Source: Pigoraptor vietnamica
Taxonomy: Eukaryota; Opisthokonta; Filasterea
Length of the DNA: 13,192 bases
NCBI GenBank assembly: GCA_943704525.1
Contig: CALSCQ010000453.1
Coordinates: 1 to 13,192 of the forward strand
Direction: 5' to 3'
The notes below the pieces were generated by a model that did not search any database, had not been told where the DNA came from, and was given only the letters and a program-made list of their open reading frames with translations. Of the stretch, positions 1 through 6,960 are shown one piece after another (position 1 is the stretch's first letter; every line of letters begins with the position of its first letter). A program made the translations under genes and the position numbers.

Positions 1-112
<112 letters not shown>

Positions 113-199
113 TCATATTCCCATACGCGCAGCATTCACCCCCAGTTATGTTCTTCGTGGCTGAACTTGCGTTCCAATCTCTGTTGCATGGACTGCCAG

Positions 200-2092
200 C
201 GCGTGGAGCAGGAGCACGAGTTTGGTGGGCATGCATCGGGCGTCACGTGCCTCGCCGTGCACGACGGCTTCCTCTATTCCGGCAGTTCGGACGCAACAGT
301 GCGAATATGGAACCTTGCGGTGAGCAGCGTGTTGTAACTTGGAGACTGGGCTGCACGGAGTCGGTGTTCGCCGGTTAATCGTCTCGTGTTGAAGAGAGGA
401 GAAAGGCGAAATATGTGGTGCTGTGACTTGGCGTTGGGATTGCCTTCTCTCTGTTTCTCACTGTCCTACCGCACATCAGTCGCGCGAGTGCGAGTCGGTG
501 TTGCGGGGCCACACCGCTGCGGTCACGTGCCTGCTCCGCGTCGACGACGTCCTTGTGTCCGGCTCCGAGGATGCGTCGCTGCGCCTGTGGGACGTCGCCA
601 CGGACGAGTGCGTCGGCGTGCTCGGCGGTCACGTGGGATGGGTCACGTGCATGGCCCTCGCGAAGGGCGGGCTCTGCAGTGCAGGGGCGGACAAGACGGT
701 GCGCGTGTGGGACTTGGAGGTGCGCCCTCTCGTGTCTATCTATCACTGTGTGCACCCGCTCGCATCTGCTGCGCACCGAAATTTAAGGGCGGTGATGCCT
801 TTCTATTTTGACACTGACTGCGCCTGCTGTTTTTCGTCGCGTCGCGCAGAAGGGAGCGTGCGCGCACGTGCTCAGCGGACACGGCTGCTGGATCACTTGC
901 ATGGTGGCCGTTGAGGCGCGGCTGTTCACCGGCGCAGACGACCATTCTGTCCGCATTTGGGACACTGAAGTGGGTTTGCTCTCTTCGTCGTGCGTGTTCG
1001 GGTGATTCTATGGGGCCGCTGCGTGGAATCTGCGATGGGACACAGTGGCACGTTGCCGTCCTCTTCAAAGTCGATTGTTGCGTGCGACAAACCAATTTTG
1101 TCGTTTACTGTCGCCACTTTCGTCTCCTGCACATGTTCTAATCCAATTTCGCGCCTGCATTGCAGTCTGGAGCGTGCCTGGGGAGCCTCGACGGCCACGC
1201 GGGTTGGGTCATGTGCCTGAAGGCGTATGGACTGCGGCTGTTCACTGGCAGTGCCGACCACACGATGCGCGTGTGGGACGCGACCGGCGAGTGCTCGGCC
1301 ACGTTCACAGGACACACTATGCCGGTCACGTGCATCGATTCGTACCAGCACTACGTGGTCACGGGGTGCGCCGATGGCGCGGTCCGAGTGTTCTATCTCG
1401 ACGAAAAGGACGTGGGTAGTTGTGCGCTTGTGAGCAGAGTGGTGTTATCGTTTCAAATGCAAGCGCAGCCGTTTTGCCGCATTAGGGGCGAGAAGGGTTG
1501 CAGATGCTTCAAATGGCAACTCGAAGCTACTACATGAGTGTAATTGCGATCCCATTCTCAGTCGTCCCTGTGTCGCAGGTGCCACTGGGCATCAAGGTGC
1601 TCAACGGCCACACGGACTGGGTCTGCAAGGTGCGCCTCTGGAACGGCCTCGTTGTCAGCGGCTCGCGAGACCGCACGGTACGCGTGTGGGACTGCGTGGT
1701 GGGTGCGCGTTGCATGCATGCCAGTCATGTGTGCGCATTTACGTACACCCGCCGCCTTCGCATTTTCTTGGTCTTCCATCTGTCGTCCGCTCTACTTCGG
1801 TGTGCTTATACTGGGACAAGTAGCCCTTGAGCCGTCGCAATCGCGTTTTCCCTTTCGCTGCCCTCTCATTCGCTTTATCTGTTAATTGTCGCAGACGGGC
1901 GATTGCCTCAAGGTGTTGGGCATAGCCAGCGCCGCCACTGCAGCGTCTGTGGTGTTTTCGGAGGCGCCGCCGCCGCCCTACGGTGCGGAACCCCGGAAGG
2001 TCACGTGGTCTCTTGGGGACATGGCTGTGCACGACGGGCGGGTCTTCTCGGGGGCGACGGACGGCACCATTCGCGTGTGGTCCCTCAACGAC
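200..2092 (+). other. WD40 beta-propeller region, eight blades over six exons
   Basis: Each blade shows the family signature: a GH dipeptide, then VTC or WVTC, then a SGS-x-D-x-T-V-R-V-W-D strand. Exons 1, 3 and 5 encode one 40-residue blade each (120 nt). Exon 2 encodes two blades (240 nt) and exon 4 two blades (246 nt). The eighth blade opens exon 6 at 1895 and carries an insertion of about 25 residues, including a PPPP run, in place of its GH; it ends with RVWSLND near 2092. Eight blades may form a whole propeller, or further blades may lie upstream of the window. WD40 propellers are protein-interaction platforms, so a scaffold role next to the GTPase is inferred. Confidence 0.92.
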
Positions 2093-5000
2093 TCGATTGT
2101 GCTTCAGCCCAACCGCAGCATTGTCGACTTGACCCCGCTCGTGCGCGCGCAAACGCTCGAGTGGATCGACGTGTCGAACAACAACGTGATGGAGCTCCCA
2201 CGCGGCCTGGAGCTGCCTGCGCTGCGTTACCTGGACGTCTCGCGGAATTTCCTCGCGGACATTCCGCCCGCCGTGCTGAAGTGCCGCGCGCTGCAGGTGC
2301 TCAAATGCGCCCGCAATCGGCTCGAGGCGTTCCCCGCGTGCGAACTCCCGCGCCTCCGCTATTGCGATCTCTCGGAAAATTCGATCCGGCAAGTGTCCAA
2401 GGGGCTCGTGACATCGGCCGACCTGCGCGTGCTTCTTCTCGCCCGCAATCGCCTCGACGCACTCCCCGCGCGGCTCGCCATGCCACGCCTGCAGCACTTG
2501 GATGTGTCGCGAAACCGACTCCGCCTACTGCCGGACACGCTCTCGCAGTGCGGGGAGCTTCGCGCGCTCCTCCTCGCGCACAACGATATTGAGGTGCTGC
2601 AGCCGCGCTTGTGTCACCTGTCGCGCCTCGAGGTATTGGACGTGGAGGGGCTCTCGCTGCGAACGCCCCCCGCGCACGTCATCGAACGGGGACGTGACGC
2701 CATTCTCGGCTACCTTCGCGACCTCGAGAAGAGCGCTTCGGGGTGCAGTCACGTGCGAGTCGTGGTGCTCGGCGAGGAACGGGCGGGCAAGACCACGCTT
2801 GTGCGCGCGCTGATGCAGAACCCTAACCGCCTGCTCGGCTTCAAGGACGCCTGCGCCCCCTACCTCGCGACCGACGGCATCGACATCCAGCGGCTCGAGC
2901 TGGACTTGGGCGCGGAAATCGCGGCAGAGAAGGAAGACCCACTGCCGTCCGCGTCCTCACTGCCGCCGAGCAGAGGCTCGACGCCCACCTTGTCCCCACA
3001 TGTCGAGCCCGATGCGGTGTCGGTCGCTTCTTCGCGGACGAAACCCACGCGCGAAGAGGGCCTCGTGTTTCGCTTTGAATTGCAGCGGCAGCAGAGGGAA
3101 GAGCTCGACCGTCTGCGAACGCGCCGAAGGGCGGCTGGGAAGGAGCGCGAAGATGGCTCGGCATTGTCGTCGTCGGCCGCGAGCCCCCGTTCAAGCGCGG
3201 AAAATGCACTCACGCCCGCCGTGCCATCCCATCCTGACAAGCCCGACATGATTCGTGGGAGACGCGGGTCGTTGCCCACTGCGTCGACGGCAGCCAATGG
3301 ATCGCAACCGTCGACGCCGACGACGTCCGCACCAGCGACTCCGACGACACCCGACGCTGCCGCGTCACCCGCCCAGACCGTTGCGCGTGGTCCGATCGAG
3401 CTGCGGGTGTGGGACTTTGGCGGCCAGGACATTTTTCAGGCAAGCCACCTGTTCTTCATGTCGGAGGGGGCCGTTTACTTGCTTGTGTGGGACGCCGTCA
3501 ACTGTCCCTCGCACTCGCGCGTGGGCCAGTGGCTCGCGACGATCGCGACGCGCGTGCCCGGGGCGCGCGTGATCCTCGTGGCGACGCACACGGACGATCC
3601 GCGCTGCACGGCCACGCAGCTCACGGCGGGTATTGCCCAGCTCGAATCCCTGGTCGCGCACCACCCAAACGTGCGCGTGGTTGCGCGCGCGTACGTGAGC
3701 TGTAAGACAGGCGACGGAATTCCGGAGCTCCGCGCGTCCCTTGCGCGGGCCGTCGCCTCGCTCGAGCACGTGCGCTACCCCGTGCCTGCAAAGTATGTTC
3801 TCTTGGATGACGCGCTGAAGTTGCACCGCTCGGCGTCGCCGCCGGTTGTGCAGTTTGACACTATTGCGGCGCTCGGGAGCGGACTCGGCATAGCCAGGGG
3901 GGATGGTATTCGGCGTGCGGCACAATTCCTCCACGACGTCGGCTCTCTCTTGTGGTTTGACGTGCCTGGCCTACGACACCTTGTTGTCGCCGAGCCGCGG
4001 TTCCTCGTGGATGCGTTCGCGTCGGTCGTCTCGTTTCGACACAATTTTTTCCGCAACGGCAGCATCTCGAACGACGCCCTTGCCCGCCTCCTGCAAGAGA
4101 GGGGTCTCGGTGGCGAGCTCTCTTCCTTTGTGCTCTCGCTGTTTCGCATGTTTGGGCTCTCGTTTGAGTGCCGAGAGCTTGGCGTCGAGGTGTTTCCCTG
4201 CCGCCTCCCGGACGGCATTCCCCCGGAAAGCTGGTGGCCGCCGCACCCCGAACCCACGCAGCGACAGCTGGCGTACGAGGTCTTCTTCGGCAACGTCGGC
4301 GCTGTTCCGCGGTGCCTCTTCCCCCTCTTAATTGCGCGACTCCAGCGGCACGACCGCCGCGGATTGTTCCACGCGCGCCATCTCGTGTACGTGGACGGCG
4401 CCGACCGCGTCAAGATGGAGCTGCTGGAAGGCGAGTGCGCCCTGGTCGTCTGCGTGCGAGGGCCCGACCCACGTCGCGCCATGGCGGCGGCGCTGTCGGT
4501 CGTCCACGCAATTGCGGCCGAGTGGTGCCCGTCCGTCGCAATCGACGTGCGTGCCGTCTGTCCCGGATGCCTCTACGATCTCTACCTGCCGCCGAATAGG
4601 CTCGACTTGCCCGCACGCTTTCGCAGGAAGCCGCAAGGCACGCGTGCTTGCAGTGCGGCACCGGGAGACGACAATGGCGGCGCGCGGTCGTCGGCGGAGG
4701 CTGCGGGTCCTTCGGCGGAATCGACGCACCACCGTCACCCAAACGGCGGCGAATCCTCGTCTCAAGACCCGTACTTGCCGGATGAGAAGCCGCCCGAGTA
4801 TTCGCAGGCGGCCGAGGTCGTCGTGTGCGTGGACGGCCATTCGGTGCCGGTCACGTGGCTGATCGAGGGATCCGAGGCCACTGCCACGCGCGGCGTTGCG
4901 CCGACGCGCGCCACGCAGCCCGGCGTGAACCAGGCCGATCTCGACTCGACGTCGCCGCGCTATTTCGTCATGCTTCCCGACGATGCCCAGCGGACGTTTG

Positions 5001-5610
5001 GGGAGCCGCGGACGTGGTTTGGGCGCGCCTTTTCCCTCCACCTGCTGTGCGAGTACCCAAACGAGCAGCATTTCATCAGCGGCCACCGCGGCTATCCGAT
5101 CATTCAGCCGCGAGAGTTCCTGTGCAAGTACGCCGGACACATTGCGACGGTGATGCAGGTGCGTGCGATGGCCTGGCATGAAACTATATTGCTCGCGGTT
5201 ATCTGCGGCCCTCTGACAGTGTATTTCACCACCCCTAGGTCGTCCTGAAGAGCAGCGCCCTCCTCGTGCCGGGCCTCGTCGCAACGAGCGATCTCGTGCC
5301 CGCCGAAGTGCGCAAACTCGGCAAGGACGATCTGGCCGCCTTTCGCTCCCTCGGAGACGTGGCACGCGACCTGCGGGCGGATGCCGGCGCCACGGGGTTT
5401 AAGGCAATTGCCGAAGGCGCGCGCGGACGTGCGCTCGAGTCGTTTTTGCGGCGTGTCGACGAGGGCCAAGAGTGGGCTGGGCTTCAGCGCGTGCGCATGC
5501 CGAACGGGGAGATTCTGTGGCTGTGCGAGTCGCACACGCGACTCGTTCTGCCGCCGAAAAGGATTGGCGATGCCCCTCGCGATCTCCATAACACAGGCCC
5601 GGAAGTCTGA
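200..5610 (+). CDS. Roco-family GTPase: N-terminal WD40 propeller, LRR, Roc, COR (5'-partial, 7 exons visible)
   Basis: The exons read are 200-319, 480-719, 850-969, 1166-1411, 1579-1698, 1895-5158 and 5239-5610, giving 1,493 visible residues. All introns are phase 0 and the stop is TGA 5608-5610. Domain order by visible residue is eight WD40 blades (1-350), eight LRRs (about 370-548), a Roc GTPase (about 567-905), COR (about 908-1175), a low-complexity linker, and a C-terminal module to 1493. Roc motifs are P-loop GEERAGKTT (residue 575), DFGGQ (789), THTD (846) and SCK (884), so GTP binding is expected. In known Roco proteins COR dimerises and couples to Roc. No kinase motifs (HRD, DFG) follow COR, so this is not an LRRK-type kinase. 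No signal peptide or membrane helix is visible, so a cytosolic protein is inferred. The true start lies upstream: the first exon has an acceptor at 198-199 and begins at the same blade position as the other WD40 exons. Exact splice sites are inferred by eye. Confidence 0.88.
2156..2730 (+). other. Leucine-rich repeat region, about eight repeats, plus the pre-Roc helix
   Basis: Consecutive 21-23 residue units begin with patterns such as LEWIDVSNN, LRYLDVSRN, LQVLKCARN, LRYCDLSEN, LRVLLLARN, LQHLDVSRN, LRALLLAHN and LEVLDVEGL, each followed by a short LP- or P-containing turn. This is the L-x-x-L-x-L-x-x-N core of LRRs. The last unit runs into GRDAILGYLRDL, the helix that commonly joins LRRs to Roc in Roco proteins. 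LRRs sit directly N-terminal to Roc in almost all Roco proteins, which supports the family call. Confidence 0.93.
2747..3766 (+). other. Roc GTPase domain interrupted by a disordered insertion of about 158 residues
   Basis: P-loop GEERAGKTT lies at 2771-2797 and a G2-like TDGID follows near 2871-2885. DFGGQ (G3) is at 3413-3427, THTD (G4) at 3584-3595 and SCK (G5) at 3698-3706. The G4 form THxD matches the one known from LRRK2. Between G2 and G3, about 2913-3388 encodes a Ser/Pro/Thr/Ala-rich stretch. It contains one charged, probably helical segment (FELQRQQREELDRLRTRRR, from about 3068). G1 and G3 are therefore about 208 residues apart, against about 50 in LRRK2. All nucleotide-binding motifs are intact, so the domain is likely active. 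Confidence 0.92.
3767..4585 (+). other. COR domain (C-terminal of Roc)
   Basis: Directly after Roc comes a region with the helical and strand pattern expected of COR. One segment holds LLWFDVPGLRHLVVAEPRFL, and COR-A commonly carries this kind of phrase ('hlDP.WL'-like). A second segment holds YEVFFGNVGAVPRCLFPLLI, and COR-B commonly opens with a phrase of this type. It ends in a strand-rich stretch running through VAIDVRAVCPGCLYDLYLP. In characterised Roco proteins COR mediates dimerisation and nucleotide-dependent regulation. The assignment rests on position after Roc and on these hydrophobic phrases; finer COR-A/COR-B limits are uncertain. Confidence 0.85.
4610..4800 (+). other. Low-complexity linker after COR
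   Basis: This stretch encodes a Gly/Ser/Ala/His-rich, charged segment with no hydrophobic core. It contains GDDNGGARSSAEAAGPSAES and a HHRHPNGG run. It separates COR from the C-terminal module and is probably disordered. Confidence 0.75.
4805..5610 (+). other. C-terminal module of the Roco protein, split by one intron
   Basis: The module begins at EVVVCVDGHSVPVTWLIEG. It continues through FGRAFSLHLLCEYPNEQHF and GYPIIQPREFL (near 5090) to the exon end at 5158. After a 80-nt intron (5159-5238) the last exon adds a helical stretch and the motif GLQRVRMPNGEILWLCESH (5488-5544). From memory, similar 'LHLLCE...GYPI..P..FL' and 'GL.RV....G...WLC..H' phrases occur at the C-termini of other Roco or LRR signalling proteins. 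I cannot confirm this without a search. No catalytic motif is recognised. Confidence 0.6.
5159..5238 (+). other. Short last intron of the Roco gene
   Basis: The donor GTGCGTGCG follows a CAG codon ending at 5158. The acceptor is CCCCTAG at 5232-5238. A branch-like CTGAC lies about 25 nt upstream of the acceptor (within 5213-5218). Splicing is phase 0 and restores a 123-codon open frame. If retained, the intron stays in frame and terminates at TGA 5246-5248 after about 29 extra codons. Confidence 0.8.
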
Positions 5611-5634
5611 TCTAACTGTACTTTGCAAACTGAC

Positions 5635-5643
5635 AAAAAAAAA
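5635..5643. repeat. Short A9 run just after the Roco stop codon
   Basis: Nine consecutive A residues lie about 25 nt after the TGA at 5608-5610, in the inferred 3' UTR. It is listed only as a simple-sequence feature. Confidence 0.9.
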
Positions 5644-5934
5644 CGGCCGCAACTCAGTCTCAAAGTGACGAGATGTCGCGAGCGAAACTGAATTGAGGCC
5701 TACTGAGTAGTTGTATGTGGCTAATCGAGTAGCGTCACGCTGGACGGGCATCTATTCGAATCAGCGGGCGCGAGGTAGCGCATTGTGCCCGGCGACCCAT
5801 TCGCAGTGCCGTGAAGTTGACGAGGACGCCCGTGGCCATTTTTTTGAGACGCTCAACGCGTTGACGAGAAACCCTCACCATGCCATGCATGCACTAACAA
5901 CCACAGGTGGCCGAATTCGCCGCATTGCCCAAGT

Positions 5935-6180
5935 GTAGGTAAATATAATTGCATGTGTCCAAAGTGCCATAGAATATCCATAGGGGTAATTAAAGTAATA
6001 AAGGGTCAGTGAGGGTGACTTGGGGTGGTTCACGAGGTGACATGTCCCTATCGCCGATTCTCTCTTAACATTGTGTATTTGAGCTAACACCGATAATAAA
6101 TTATCTTAAGTATCATAAATGAATGAAAATGGGCTCCGCTAATAATCTAAATAAATTTATTATTTAACCCCCTGTAGGGT
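5935..6180. other. AT-rich island in an otherwise GC-rich locus
   Basis: Base composition shifts sharply here, with runs such as TAATTAAAGTAATAAAG and a perfect 12-bp palindrome AATAAATTTATT at 6150-6161. Outer sequences ATAGGGGTAATTAAAG (about 5980) and the reverse complement of TTTAACCCCCTGTAG (about 6163-6177) are loosely similar, so a small degenerate element is conceivable. The pairing is imperfect and no target-site duplication was found. A plain terminator/spacer is as likely. Confidence 0.5.
5997..6002 (+). terminator. Candidate polyadenylation signal AATAAA for the Roco gene
   Basis: AATAAA is followed within 30 nt by a G/T-rich stretch (GGGTCAGTGAGGGTGACTTGG), the usual downstream context of a eukaryotic poly(A) site. 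A second AATAAA lies at 6095-6100. The first is about 390 nt past the stop codon, a long but possible 3' UTR. Whether this organism uses AATAAA is unknown. Confidence 0.4.
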
Positions 6181-6216
6181 CCAAATGGAGAAACAGGATC
6201 CGCCCATTCGCACTCC

Positions 6217-6224
6217 CATTGGCT
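6217..6224 (-). promoter_or_regulatory. Inverted CCAAT box upstream of the TmcB-like gene
   Basis: CATTGGCT on the plus strand reads AGCCAATG on the minus strand, a good match to the eukaryotic CCAAT (NF-Y-type) element, which works in either orientation. It sits at the border between the AT-rich island and the GC-rich upstream region, about 480 nt before the ATG. The function is inferred from sequence only. Confidence 0.35.
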
Positions 6225-6487
6225 GGGCAAAGGGGGCGTTTTAATCGCTTTTTTATTTCCCAATACACGGACCCCCGTGCACGCTCCTTGCTGACAGCGT
6301 CGTCCACACTAAAAAGAAGTGCTATCCTTCAGAAAGTTCTCGTGTGCCTACTTGGCGTCCCGTCTAACACGAGGCACCGCACCGGTGTGAAATTCACACG
6401 CCGCGTTCGTCAGGTGGCATCAGACTGGTGCGTGAATCCCTCTCGGCTCGCCCGGGCCGACCTGCAAGGACTCACCGCGGAAAGACT

Positions 6488-6528
6488 GACACACGTGTGT
6501 CCGCTGTCGTCAGATTACGTGTGTCCGC
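6488..6528. promoter_or_regulatory. E-box palindrome overlapping a 12-bp direct repeat
   Basis: GACACACGTGTGTC (6488-6501) is a perfect 14-bp palindrome centred on the E-box CACGTG. Its right half begins a direct repeat: ACGTGTGTCCGC occurs at 6493-6504 and again at 6517-6528, 24 nt apart (about two helical turns). The block lies roughly 180-215 nt upstream of the TmcB-like ATG, where a promoter element is plausible. bHLH-type proteins bind CACGTG in other eukaryotes; binding here is inferred. Confidence 0.4.
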
Positions 6529-6703
6529 GCTCACCTCGGAGCCGCGCCTTCTGTCCGACGAAGGCAGTCACACATCCGCCATTAGACCTTTTCTGACCTT
6601 GCCCGGGTGGGGGTGAAAGCGCCCAGAACCAGAGACGGCGCAAGAGAGACCGGCACACGCGCATATTGCATGGTCGGCGTAGGCAAGCGCAGTCGACGGG
6701 AAG

Positions 6704-6960
6704 ATGGGACGGAAGCCGTCGGCCGATGGCGACATGGAGCTCGAGGCCATGTCGTCGTCCTCTAAGAAATTCGCCGACCGCGACGACGGCGTCTCCGTGC
6801 GCGACGACGCGGAGGGACACACCGTTTTGGGCGCGGGAAGTTACGGGCGCGGTTCCAGCTCGTTGACGGGCGCGAGCGGCGTAGATCCGGACGCGGACGA
6901 GGACGAGCAGCGCGACTTTGGCGAGAACGTCAAGAGCGGGCTATTTGGGATTCTCTTTGT
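6704..6960 (+). other. Cytosolic acidic N-terminal tail of the TmcB-like protein
   Basis: The first 75 or so residues are hydrophilic and rich in Asp, Ser and Gly (for example DPDADEDEQRDFGENV). There is no signal peptide; the first hydrophobic helix begins near 6980. The tail ends in FGENVKSGLFGILFVAVKD, a lead-in to the first membrane helix that I associate with this family. Confidence 0.7.

Larger units (their letters stand above)
5611..6703. other. Intergenic spacer, no supported gene
   Basis: Between the Roco stop and the TmcB-like start, all open frames are short and none shows a recognisable domain or splice-linked partner. The spacer splits into three parts. The first, 5611-5930, is a mixed-composition probable 3' UTR/downstream region that includes a 12-bp palindrome at 5853-5864 centred on ACGCGT. 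The second, about 5935-6180, is an AT-rich island. The third, about 6200-6703, is GC-rich and promoter-like, leading to the next ATG. No tRNA, rRNA or other structured RNA was recognised. Confidence 0.75.

Noticed and set aside
148-190. ATG at 148 or 188 as the start of the Roco protein
   Set aside because: The ATG at 148 is out of frame with the WD40 reading. The one at 188 is in frame, but an acceptor at 198-199 places the exon start exactly where all other blade exons start, so the gene more likely continues upstream.
780-820. Box C/D snoRNA in the second Roco intron (GTGATGC and CTGA)
   Set aside because: The two boxes are only about 20 nt apart, the C box is imperfect and there is no terminal stem.
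242-2008. Repeated CACGTG E-boxes (GTCACGTGC at 242, 522, 642 and 1325, plus GTCACGTGG at 2000) as a binding-site cluster
   Set aside because: Each is in frame and encodes the V-T-C or V-T-W residues of a WD40 blade. Codon preference plus the protein motif explains them.
1739-2497. Long minus-strand open frame opposite the LRR region
   Set aside because: It mirrors the codon pattern of the GC-rich coding strand. It lacks any recognisable domain, while the plus strand reads clear LRRs.
4328-5365. 345-codon minus-strand open frame opposite COR and the C-terminal module
   Set aside because: It is an Arg-rich, low-complexity translation typical of antisense shadows in GC-rich genes. The plus strand has coherent protein structure and splice sites.
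5711-5770. Possible tRNA, from an A-box-like TGGCTAATCGAG and a B-box-like TATTCGAATCA
   Set aside because: The sequences around the T-loop-like stretch do not pair as a T stem, and no acceptor stem can be drawn.
5711-5938. 75-codon plus-strand open frame in the spacer
   Set aside because: It has no domain, no coding-like bias matching the neighbours, and lies in the probable 3' region of the Roco gene.
5875-6090. 71-codon minus-strand open frame in the AT-rich island
   Set aside because: It is short, has no recognisable motif, and its composition follows the island rather than a coding pattern.
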